From NCBI GenBank assembly GCA_947650365.1, contig OX393555.1, positions 15,340,251 to 15,404,250 on the forward strand: 64,000 nucleotides of DNA, written 5' to 3'. A program made the translations under genes and the position numbers. Source of the DNA: Chamaelirium japonicum. Lineage: Eukaryota; Streptophyta; Magnoliopsida; Liliales; Melanthiaceae. The stretch's first letter is position 1; each line of letters starts with the position of its first letter. Shown here in pieces: positions 47,306 to 58,069 of the stretch. The notes beneath the pieces were generated by a model. That model had not been told where the DNA came from, did not search any database, and saw nothing but the letters and a program-made list of their open reading frames with translations.

Positions 47306-47530
47306 AACAATATCTTGTTTATTTGGGGCGGATGTTACAGCAGCCGTCCATCGTTGTTGTCAGCCAGCGGTCGCCATGTGTTGCTCCCCAATCCAAATCG
47401 TCCCATGTTCCATGACCCATAGAACGTGGCTGTTGAAATTGGAATCGCCACGTGTCGCTTCCCAAATTGTCAGTGACTGACGATCATAAGGGGAGAGGAT
47501 TCGGTATCACGTTACTGTAGTTCAACAGTA

Positions 47531-47885
47531 ATCCACTTTTTTTTTTTATGAGAGAGAGAGCGAAACCAAGGGGGTTCTATTCATGGTGCCCCAGACCTAA
47601 AATAATCTCATTACAGAAAAGACCATCATGGTTTACATGAGTAGAATAAGACTGTACCTCAACATCAGACAAACCCATAGCAGGCAAATCCATATCACTC
47701 AGGCAGCAAAGAGAAAGAGCAATCTGAACCTATATCGATCGTAACGGCGCCCATAAAGGTGAGCCACCTAATTCTCTGCTCATAGCACATGTTGAACCCT
47801 GCACGTCGGAAAAAGTTTCGAGAGTCTCCTGCATTCCATAATGTAGTTATGGATACACCTGTGGGGTGTGGAGTCCCCCTTCCAA
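47531..47885 (-). mobile_element. Possible 5'-truncated retroposon end
   Basis: On the minus strand the block ends in an A run (T run at 47531-47541 on the plus strand), preceded by a UTR-like stretch, as expected for a LINE 3' end. No domain is certain. Confidence 0.3.
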
Positions 47886-48232
47886 ATAATTGTAACCACT
47901 GTTAGGTTGTCTCCCTCCATGATTACATTGATGACCCATCACCTTCTCACCGATCACTAAGAAATTGCCCTCCGTTTTGTTTGCAGTATCGGATGCAGTA
48001 AGTCGTTTTGAGGTAAGTATCCAGAATACCGTGTATGACTTACTTATTTATTTTGCAGTATCCAGTGTAATAAATCGATTTGGTGTCTTTTGGATACCTC
48101 ATAATTGAGGCAACTCGATATCGCAAAATAAACGAGAACATCTCGTAACTATAATACCTCACAGAATACTTCTAACCAAACAGAGCCTATGACTCATTCA
48201 TCTGCACCGTAGCTTGAGACTAGACCCTGCGG

Positions 48233-48700
48233 TAGGGGTGTCAACATGTCGGGTTCGTGTTGTGTCTAGTTTCGGGTCGTGTCCAAAACCCCTAGATCTG
48301 GACCCGACCCGTTTAATTAATCGTATCTAGATCCTAAACCCATACCCGGCGCGCAAATAAACAGGTAGACCCGATAAGACCTGTTTACCACCCGGTCTAT
48401 TCAGTTGACCCGATCCGACCCAATCCGACTCGACCCGACCTGACCCGATAGACCCGCTGGTACTATATATTACAGTATAGGATTGCAGGTAAACCCGACC
48501 CGACACGACCCGTTGAATTTTAAACAGGTCTTACCGGGTCTATCGTGTCCAGACCCTAAACCCGGACCCGACCCGTTTATTAAACGGGTCTATCGTGTCG
48601 GCCCGTTTACGACCCGAACCGTTTAACCCTGACCCAGACCGTTAACTTCGTGTCGGGTCGGGTCGGGTCTGCCGTGTCGGGTCCAAAATTGCCAGCCCTA
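48233..48700. mobile_element. Non-autonomous hAT element upstream of the CslE gene
   Basis: Ends TAGGGGTGTCAAC and TTGCCAGCCCTA; flanks CCCTGCGG (48225-48232) and CCCTGGGG (48701-48708) agree at 7 of 8 bases. The body of CCCGACCCG/GGGTCTAT words is the inverse of 43876-44333. Its right end lies 316 bp from the CslE start codon and about 240 bp from the TATA box. Confidence 0.82.
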
Positions 48701-48940
48701 CCCTGGGGTTTGCTGGTCCACAAACTCTACGACCAGCCGGTTGGAGTTGGTCAATGGACCCGAAACCCATCTATCGTCCGGATCCAAGGGTCCCTATCTT
48801 TCTATCTCCTAGGATTTGTCGTCTTATTCTTGACTCTCTCTCTCTCTGTCTTTCTCTCTGTCCCGTTCGGTAAGGTGTCGGGACTGATGCATCTACAGCC
48901 ATCAGTTTGGGTACAGGACGCCTTATCGGATCATTTCTCC

Positions 48941-48970
48941 TATATAGTAGGAGCCAATTCACACACAGAG

Positions 48971-49015
<45 letters not shown>
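48941..49015 (+). promoter_or_regulatory. TATA box and (GA)n 5' UTR of the CslE-like gene
   Basis: TATATAG at 48941-48947 is a good TATA box. Transcription about 30 bp downstream would begin near the ACACACAGAG at 48961-48970. The rest up to the ATG at 49016 is almost pure GA repeat (48974-49014), so the 5' UTR would be a short purine tract. GA/CT repeats are frequent in plant 5' UTRs and can bind GAGA-binding (BPC) factors; that role here is inference. Confidence 0.6.
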
Positions 49016-49284
49016 ATGGGAGGGGGTTCCGGCTCCCTCTTTGTGACAGAGGGAGCCAAGGGAAGGGCTGCTTACAGGCTGTACGCAGCTACCGTGTTAG
49101 TGGGCGTTTTCTCGATCTGGTTCTACAGGGCGGCCCACGTTCCGGCGAGCTCGGAAGAGGGGAGATGGGCTTGGATGGGGCTGCTCGGCGCCGACCTCTG
49201 GTTCGGGTTCTACTGGGTCCTCACCCAGTCCGTGCGATGGCGCCCCATCTATCGACGCACGCTCAAGGAGAAGCTCTCACAAAG
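49016..49284 (+). CDS. CslE: CslE exon 1
   Basis: Codes residues 1-89 plus two bases of codon 90. Holds both N-terminal membrane segments and the conserved end [19 protein letters not shown]. Donor AAAG|GTGATG splits the Arg codon (AG, then A from exon 2). Confidence 0.92.
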
Positions 49285-52200
49285 GTGATGACCCATTTGC
49301 CACTTGGCCCTCTTCATCTCTCATCTCCACTCTCTTAGCTTTCCGGCCATCACAGGCTCTACAGAGTACAGACAAGGAGAACCTGATCCGAAAATTCGGA
49401 TTCGGGTATAAATTTTGTGCCCGAAATAGGGTCTAAAGCCACCTTTTGGATATGGGCATGGGTACCTCAATACCCATACCCAGTTGCCTCACTCACATGT
49501 TGAACCAATGGACACACCGCCCGATTGACTCGGATTCGGAGCGCAGCGACATCTCAGAAGTCATATTATTAGCTACGGTTTTTTTCCAAATCGATCCATA
49601 ATATTAGGGCCAATTGCGTATAAACCCCTCAAATTAGATTATTTGCATATAGACTCATGCAAACATGTTATGTTGTGCATGCTAACCCTTCTATCAGTTA
49701 ACTAGAGAGGTATATATGCACAACTTAACATGTTTGCAGGGATCGATATGCAAATAATCTAATTCGAGGGTGAATATGCAATTAGCCCTAATTTGAGGGG
49801 TTGATTTGAAAAAGAAACCCTAGTTTATATCTTCATACCTTAACATGTTTGTAGGGATCGATATGCAAATAATCCTATTCGAGGGGTGTATATGCAATTA
49901 GCCCTAATTTGAGGGGTTGATTTGAAAAAAAAACCCTAGTTTATATCTGTTAATGTATAGATAGGTCGGGTCCTATGTACAGTCGGGTCGGGTTATGTTG
50001 TACATATATATTGGGCTTAGTCTCTCAATAAGAAATATTTTATTCTCTCCAAATCCTAGCTGTCATCTCCTAACATTATATCAAAGCGACAGACAGAGCT
50101 AACGGAGTGAAAGTGGGAACCTGAAGGTGATCCAACTGATAGAGTCCTCTTGCTCTACGACCCAGCTCAACTCTTTGACCCTTCCGCGGATCCTGCACAG
50201 AGCAAGAGGAAGAAGTAAATATAACAGTCAGACCCGAGTCACAAAGAGAACTAACATATATTAAATTATGTTTAAGAGGGGAGCATGGCGAACATGAGGC
50301 AAGGTCAGGCGACCATTGGGATCGGAGGCAGGGGTGATGGATTCACACTGTGAAATGGGTACACGAGCCCCGTCAGCAGTGCGGACCCCCAAGTGTGTGG
50401 GAGCAGTACCACAGTCCGTAAGTACGGAAGAGTCGGAGGTAAGGTGGCAGGAGGCACCCGACTACTTGAGTCGAAGATCCATGGAGCAGTAGTACTAGGA
50501 GTGGCAGATAAGCTGTGATCTGTCGAAGAGCTGGTTCATCTCCTGCTCCTACTCCCGTTCCGAGTGCTCCCCACCGATCGTGCCTTGCTACGCGTGCTTC
50601 GTGCTCCGCGTGAGTGAGAGTGTTAACGAATAGTCCCACATCGGTGAGGAAGACACCCATCACCCGCTTAATATACCCCTTGTGGATCTCCCCTTACAAT
50701 CTGGGTTTTGGAGCGTGAGGGTATCTAACATGGTATTAGAGCTCTAGGGTTTCTCCGCGGTGAAGGAGATTCCTACGGCACCTCCTCCTCCTCCAACATC
50801 GGTCTCATCCTCCTCCGGCCTTCCCCTCTGGCACCGATCTCCCCGACCACCACCATCCTCCACCTACAGCCCCCCCGACCCTCTCCCTCTCACTCGCAGC
50901 TCCCCCCCCCCCCCAGTCTCTCTTTCACCCCCCCTCCCTCCCCCGCGCACCTTTCCCCCTTCACCCGCAGTCCCCCCCCCCCCCCCCCCCCCAGCCTCTC
51001 CTTCACTCGTTGCCCCCCCTCCACCTGCCTATTAGGAGATGACAGCTAGGGTTTGGAGAAAATGAAATACTTCTCATTGAAAGACTAAACCCAATATATG
51101 TATACAATATAACCCGACCCGACTGTACATAGGACCCAACCCATATATACATTAACACTTCCCCACAAACTCACGGTGGATCATGAACCGAGAGTTTGCG
51201 GATAAAATGTCGGAAGCAAGCAATGGTCAGCGGCTTTGTGAGGAAGTCAGCTGTCTGCTCCATCGAGTGAATGAATGGTAGGGAGATAGTGTGGGCAAGA
51301 AACTCTTGACAAACATAGTGACAATCGACCTTAATATGTTTGGTTTGCTCATGAAAGACCGAGTTGCTAGTAATCTGAATAGCTCTCCGGTTGTCTCAAA
51401 AAAAAAGGAGTAGGCTCGGAGATCATGACACCCAAGTCCAAAAGGAGACGGCGAAGCCAGACAATCTCTGCGGTGGTGGAAGACATAGCCCTATATTCAG
51501 TTTCTGTGCTGAAGCGAGTGACAGATTCATGTTTCTTACTGTGCCAAGAGATGAGAGTCATTAAAGAACACACAGTAGCCAATAGTAGAACGGCGAGTAG
51601 TAACAGCTCCAGCCCAATCCGCATCGGAGTAAACATGCAGTACCAACGGAGAGGTGGAGCGAAAAAGTAGCGAACGAGTGACGATGCCCCGTAGATAGTG
51701 AATAATCTGAAGAACCGCTGCATAGTGAACAGAGCAAGGAGTCTGAACGAATTGGCTGACAATGCCAACGGCATGAGCAATGTTGGGTCTAGTCATGGTG
51801 AGATAGACGAGCATCCCAACCGGCCTTTGTTATCGAGAGACATCCTGAAGAGGCTCACCATCTGTAGAAAGGAGCTTCAAATTGAAGTCCATGGGCGTGT
51901 CGGCAGTACGAGAGTCAGTGAGAGCAGCATCAGCAAAGATGTCGGATATGTACTTTTGTTGGGAGATCAGCAATTCACAGACTGACCGGGCAATCTTAAG
52001 GCCAAAAAAGTATCGAAGATGGTCCAGATCCTTCATCTCGAACTGACTCTGGAGGTGACGCTATGGTGGTAATGTCATCCCCGGTGATGGTTATATCATT
52101 CGCATACAGAAGCAGAACAACAATACTCTGACTGGAGGAGCGGGTGAATAGAGCATAGTCAGAGTGTCTCTCGACAAACCCATGCCAGAACTATACTGCG

Positions 52201-55200
52201 GAATCGCTCAAACCAAGCATGTGGGGCCTGCTTAAGGTCATAGATAGCCCGACGCAGACAACAGACATGGAATTATTCCATAATTCCATAATTCAAACAT
52301 GAAAATATATGAATATAAAATACTAAAATGTTTAATTAATGATCGATTTGGCGAATCAGACTAATTTTTTAATGTAAATATTTTTGACTAAAACGGTCGA
52401 ACTTGAATCCAAACCCAAACCAATTTAATTTTGGGGTAGTGTGTCTAGGGTCCCTGACAATGGATCGATTCGGTGAAAAGGACCGGCATACGATGGGTTT
52501 AGCCCCCTCACCTCTCTCTCTCTCCCCCCGCTCTCTCTCACACACACAACAATAGCGAGGGTGCGAGCGTGAGAAGCGGTGATGTAAGCGGGCATGAATA
52601 GCGGTGACGTAGGTGGGCCCGAGCAATAGAGGTGGCGGCGGCAGTGGGTGTGAGTTGTAGCTGCTCGCCACCGCCGTCCTGGCAGCGGAGACAAGAAGCC
52701 ACTAGGGGGCGAAGGGATTAGGTTTAGGATTTCTAGTTCTAGGGTTCATCCCATGGCCTTTAGATCTTAGGGTTTAGAATTTGGCTTAGGATTTTCAGCT
52801 CTAGGGTTCAGCAATGGCCTATAAATCATCAGGTTAGGAGTTCGGTTTAGTTTTAGAAACAAATTACATGAAAAGAAAATTTAAAGTGAAGTGAGAGGTA
52901 TTTTCGTCCATCTATCTTTTAGCCAAAACTGATCTCTTGTCAGGGACCTCGCACTGAGTCCTACTTTAATGGTTGCCTGGTCCGGAATCGAATTCTCAAA
53001 ACTTGGTTTATACGCAATTAGTCCTAATTTAAGGGGTCAATTTGTGATTAGCCTAAGATTTTTAATCTTGCCACAAGGTTTGTGGATTTTGATATCATGC
53101 CATCATCGCCATTCTGAATTTTCTAATCAAGAAATACGATCATTAAGAACTAACTGACAAAATTCTGGACCAACCCAGATTTATTTTACTTATTAAGTGA
53201 AGAATAAAATTTTTAAAAATAGTTCCCTCCCCCTCTTCTTGGCTTACTACTATAGACAGAAGTTAATAGGTTTAAACATTTCTCACTACTTCACATATAT
53301 TTGGAAATAGATTCGAAACTGAGCTCCCCGGAGTGGACATTTTCGTGTGCACCGCGGACCCTGACGCAGAGCCACCGGCATTGGTGGTCTCCACCATTCT
53401 TTCGCTTATGTCCTACGATTACCCGGCAGAGAAGCTAAGTGTCTACCTCTCCGACGACGCGGGCTCTGAACTCACATTCTATGCTCTTTGTGAGGCGTCC
53501 CGCTTCGCCAAGCATTGGCTTCCATTTTGCAAGAGATTCAGCGTTGAGCCGAGGTCCCCAGCTGCATATTTCTCCAAGTCATGCAATCCTCTCGCTACCC
53601 ACAACCCAAGTGATTGGACTTTCATGAAGGTCAATTATTTCTCCTCTCAAAGTTTCTCAAAAATGATATTTTGAATGAATTGTTTGTGAGCTTTGTATTA
53701 CATGTGTTTCTAGTCTAGTGATAGTCATAAAATTCAGTGGGAGAGGTTGTACGAGTTTTCGGAAAATTAAAACTTGGATTTTAATCAATCTTTCAATTTT
53801 GCAGAATTTGTTTGAAGAAATGAAGAATCGTATTGATAATGCCGTTGCGCTAGGCAAGATTCCTCAAGAACTCAAAGAGCATAAAGGATTTTCTGAGTGG
53901 AATTCAGGGATTACTTCGAAGAATCACCAGCCCATTGTCCAGGTATAGCCAAACTAAGATGATGAAAGAGTTGGTTCTGTTTTTACTTAAAATTTATATG
54001 ATTTTAGAATCATAATGCCTGATATTTGAAGTAGGTAGAGACAACCAAAGTAAGGTCTCTCCTTTGGAAAATATACCAAGAAGTAGAGAGATACCACCAA
54101 CTTCTTGAAATCCTTCACTCAAAGAAAAAAAATATATGGAATTCCACCAAAAAGGTAGGAGTAAGACTCTAAGAGATAACTAAAAGATATCCTTTTAAAG
54201 GGGTTGTAATTTTATTCATTCTTCAACTATATTTGAATCATTATATCATTTGTTTGGATATAAGTTGTTGAGCAATTAGTCCCACATCTGTAATGGGAGC
54301 GGAAGTCTTCATATACCCGCTATGCTCTCCTCCCTCTATAAGGTCAGCCTTTTGGAGCACTCCGGGTGTTGCCACATAAGCAAAGGCATGGAACATATCT
54401 CCATGTCTTGAAGAGTTCAGAACCTTTTTTGCCTCTTTCCTCTATTTGAAGGTTTATCCCTTCAAGCATTCAGTAATAGGAGCAGTGAAGGAGCTAAACT
54501 CCTTGATGAAATGGGAGTAAAAAATGGCTAATTCCATGGAAGCTATGAATATCATGGTTCATGCATGAAGGCTTTTGGGATGGGCCAACTAATGATTGCT
54601 TCAACTTTTCTAGGACCCATCTCGACACCCTCGACTAATAATACATACCAAGAAGAAGGCTTATCATCGACAATTCACAATTATGTAGATTTCCATAAAG
54701 CTCCTTAAGGTCTTCAAAGGCTTGACTAAGGTGGTACATATACTTCTATAGCCTCTTCAATTGATTGGAATATATCAAAGACAATGGCAATCCAATCTCT
54801 GAAGAGTTGGAAAGATTTGACTCAAGAGCCGCAAATCCAAAAGGCATCACCATCTCTACATAGAAACCTTCACTTGTATTTTAGGTGGCCTTCCATTAAT
54901 ATTCAAATCTCATCCTAATTTGGCAATAGCTACATTGAAGATCAATTATGAGAAGATTGTAGAGCCATGGAGTTAACCAAGGAGATCATCAAGGCATGGG
55001 ATAGGAAAGCGATACTTGAGTGTGATTTGCTCACCACTCACTTGGCTACAATCTATGCACATGCACTAAGCGATAACGAGACAGAGACTCGTGCCTTTTT
55101 GTACTAAGCTTTTATTTAAGAGTTTCATTTACCTTTGAAGTTCTTCATGTACATGTTCTTAAGCAATCAATCAGTAAGTAGTTTTGTTTGTAGGAGAAAC

Positions 55201-58069
55201 CCTATAAATATGATCAATACAATTCGTCTCTTGTTGGTGGAAAGCTTTGGGAAATCGGGCAACGCTTCTTGAAACTACTGAAACAAAATTTCAATTAGGA
55301 GGGATCACATGCTTCTCCTCATTTTCCTCCATAAAGAGAAGAGAATTGGCATCATCAAGCCCTTCAACTTCTTTTACAAACTGGGTTTTATATTATATAA
55401 ATTTGGAGTACTTTCCAATTTGAAGGATCTAAGATAAAAATATAAAATGCAATATCTTTTACAAAAGGAATAGGTACTCTTGAAATCATCATTGGTTACT
55501 CCCTACCATATTCCATGGATTACAAAGAAGCAAGTGGCTCCACGCATTCACAAGGACAACATTACGTCCTAAATTTTTAATTAAAAATTGAATAAGGCAT
55601 CATTTACTTACTTTTTTCTCATGCGATCCCTTTGCATACCCTTGAGAGCTTGTAAGGATGTGGTGCTCCTCTATTTTTCACATGAAGTTTATCCCCATCA
55701 TTGTAGGGACCACATCCTCACAAATTCTACCAATGATGGTAACATCACACATCTTGCACACCTTATTTGGAAGATGTTTTTTGAGTCAATCATCCTCTTC
55801 AGTGTGGATGAAGTTCAAATTTCAGCTAATAATAATTCATTCATTTTGATCTCCATAGGTGACCACTTCCTCATTGTTAACGGATAGTCCTACATCGGTG
55901 AGGGAGATACCCATCACTCGTTTAATATACCCACTGTGGACCTCCCCTTACAACCCGGGTTTTGGGGTGTGAGGGTATCTAACATGGTATCAGAGCTAGG
56001 TTCACTGTCACCTGCTCCTGCTCCTGCTCCCGCTCCGGGTGCTCCTCACCGATCGTGTCTTGCCACGCGTGCTCCGCGTGTGAGGATCCTTGCCACGCGT
56101 GCTCCGCGTGAGGGGGAGTGTTAACGGATAGTCCTACATCGGTGAGGGAGGTACCCATCACTCGTTTAATATACCCACTGTGGACCTCCCCTTACAACCC
56201 GGGTTTTGGGGTGTGAGGGTATCTAACACTCATGAACCTTATGTTTTTTACCATAATGGGGTGAATCGTCACTTCGTTCTTCTTCATCTTGTCCTCTTCG
56301 AAAGGGCAGCGATCTTTCTGTCCTAAAACTGAGGAGATGTAACTAGAATCTTATCACTTGAAGGACCGATAGAGGTTCGAAGGGTTAGAACTAGCTGCAC
56401 CACCCACTTGAGAGTAGTTTTTGGATGAAAAGCTTTAAAATAGATGATCATGTATGAGAATTACACCCTTGTTAGAAAGTTCTACTGTCAAAGCCCATAG
56501 GATCAAGAGACTCCACCACCACCTTAACCTCAAGTTGGATCTCCATATTCATAGGAAGCTTGAAGATATCATTAACTTTCCGATACAGCTGTAGTTGGAC
56601 GATCACATAGATCATAGCAACAATGTGTTCCTCTTATTAGGAGGCATCACATCACGATATGATCAAACTGCTCGATATATACTTTTATTAATTGATTTTT
56701 TTGCTTGAACTTATTGTTAGCTTGTAACTCAAACTTAAATGTAAAAATTGTGTTAGTTTTTGTTTTTAATAGTTTAGAGATAGAGCCTATTGAATTGATG
56801 ATTCAAAATAGTTGTTACCGTGATTAGGAGACCCATAGTATACGAGACACCATTCAAGATATTGTACATACACACTCAGTTGATAACAATATTTCGTGGT
56901 CATGACAACAAAATCATTATTTTCCTTTTTTTTTCAGATCTTAATTGATGGGAGAGACCAAGGTGAAGTGGACATCGAAGGAAATCTCCTACCATCATTG
57001 GTTTACATGGCACGTGAGAAGAGACCTCAGCACCATCATAACTTCAAAGCTGGAGCTATGAACGCATTGGTAAATTTTGCAACTGGCTTTCCACATGAAC
57101 ATTAATATATAAATGCATGAAAACTAATCATCCATGAGAATGTTCAGTTAATTAGGATCCATGTTCAAATGCAAAATTATGCGTGTAGTCCTCATCTAGT
57201 CAGATCATTCTTAACTTGCAGCCTATTTGGTTCCGTGCAGTTGGCACTACACTGTGCAGTGAGAACGCAACGCATGCAGTTGGAACACGCAGCATTTTGC
57301 CTGCGTGTTCCAACTACATGTTTTTGTATATGATTTTGTATAGGAGGGAGTTGGACCCACTGCGGTTTTCGGAAACTACAGCAAATATATGATTTTTGAT
57401 TGCCGCACTCCAACTCCACCTAATCAAACAGGCTGTTAGTTGAGTTGGTGGCATTTCTTGGATTTTAATCTTGCTAACAAATGTACATAGATAAGGGTGT
57501 CAGCAGAGATCAGCAATAGCCCGATCATCCTCAACTTGGATTGCGATATGTACTCGAACAATTCAGAGTCCATCAGAGATGCGTTGTGCTTCTTCCTTGA
57601 TGAAGAGAATGGTCATGACATTGGGTTTGTGCAGTATCCTCAGTACTATGACAACATCACCAAGAATGATCTTTACAGCAGCTCCTTCAATGTGGTTAAT
57701 GAGGTCGGTACTAACTTGTTAACAAAAAACATTTAGAAAAAAAATGAGAGAATTGGGCTTTCTCCTATCTTGCACTACACTTTTACTTGGTTTTTTATGA
57801 TGAGGAGGTGAAGCTGATGCCATTATCATATTGTATGGGTCTGAAGGTGGATTTGGCCGGTATAGATTATTGGGGAGGGCCTCCGTACATCGGCACCGGA
57901 TGCTTCCACAGAAGGGAGAGTTTATGTGGGAGGAAATATAGCAGTGATTATAAGGAAGACTGGAAGAGAGGAACCAAGAGGAAGGTAGAAGAGAGTGCCT
58001 CAACCTTGGAAGAGAGAGCAAAGGCTCTTGCTAGTTGCACCTATGAGCACAACACCTTGTGGGGAAATG

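Larger units (their letters stand above)
46634..47339 (+). mobile_element. Cassandra TRIM element with 5S rRNA-derived LTRs
   Basis: LTRs at 46634-46944 and 47025-47339, each starting TGTGACG and ending GGCGGATGTTACA. The 80-bp interior begins with a PBS (TGGTATCAGAGTC at about 46948) and ends with a polypurine tract AAGGGGGGTGGA. Each LTR contains a 5S rRNA-like stretch. This is the defining structure of Cassandra, a non-coding TRIM of plants. LTR differences are many, so it is old; both halves look structurally whole. Confidence 0.9.
46471..47499. mobile_element. Mutator-like foldback element 2, split by Cassandra
   Basis: Left arm GACTCCTCTCC...GAAGCGACACATGGC...CTATGGGTCATGAG; right arm CATGACCCATAG...CACGTGTCGCTTCCC...GGGGAGAGGA. 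It belongs to the same family as element 1. Near-matching flanks TTCGGTAC and TTCGGTAT. The Cassandra element at 46634-47339 sits inside it. Confidence 0.6.

Noticed and set aside
48650-49015. N-terminal extension of the CslE frame upstream of 49016
   Set aside because: The open frame upstream translates hAT, TATA-box and GA-repeat DNA and is unlike any CslE N-terminus.
52730-52830. Interstitial telomere repeat (AGGGTTT)
   Set aside because: Only scattered single units, no tandem run.
57787-57846. Longer CslE exon 6 starting upstream
   Set aside because: The frame is open but the extra residues do not resemble CslE proteins, and the acceptor at 57846/57847 gives the family sequence directly.
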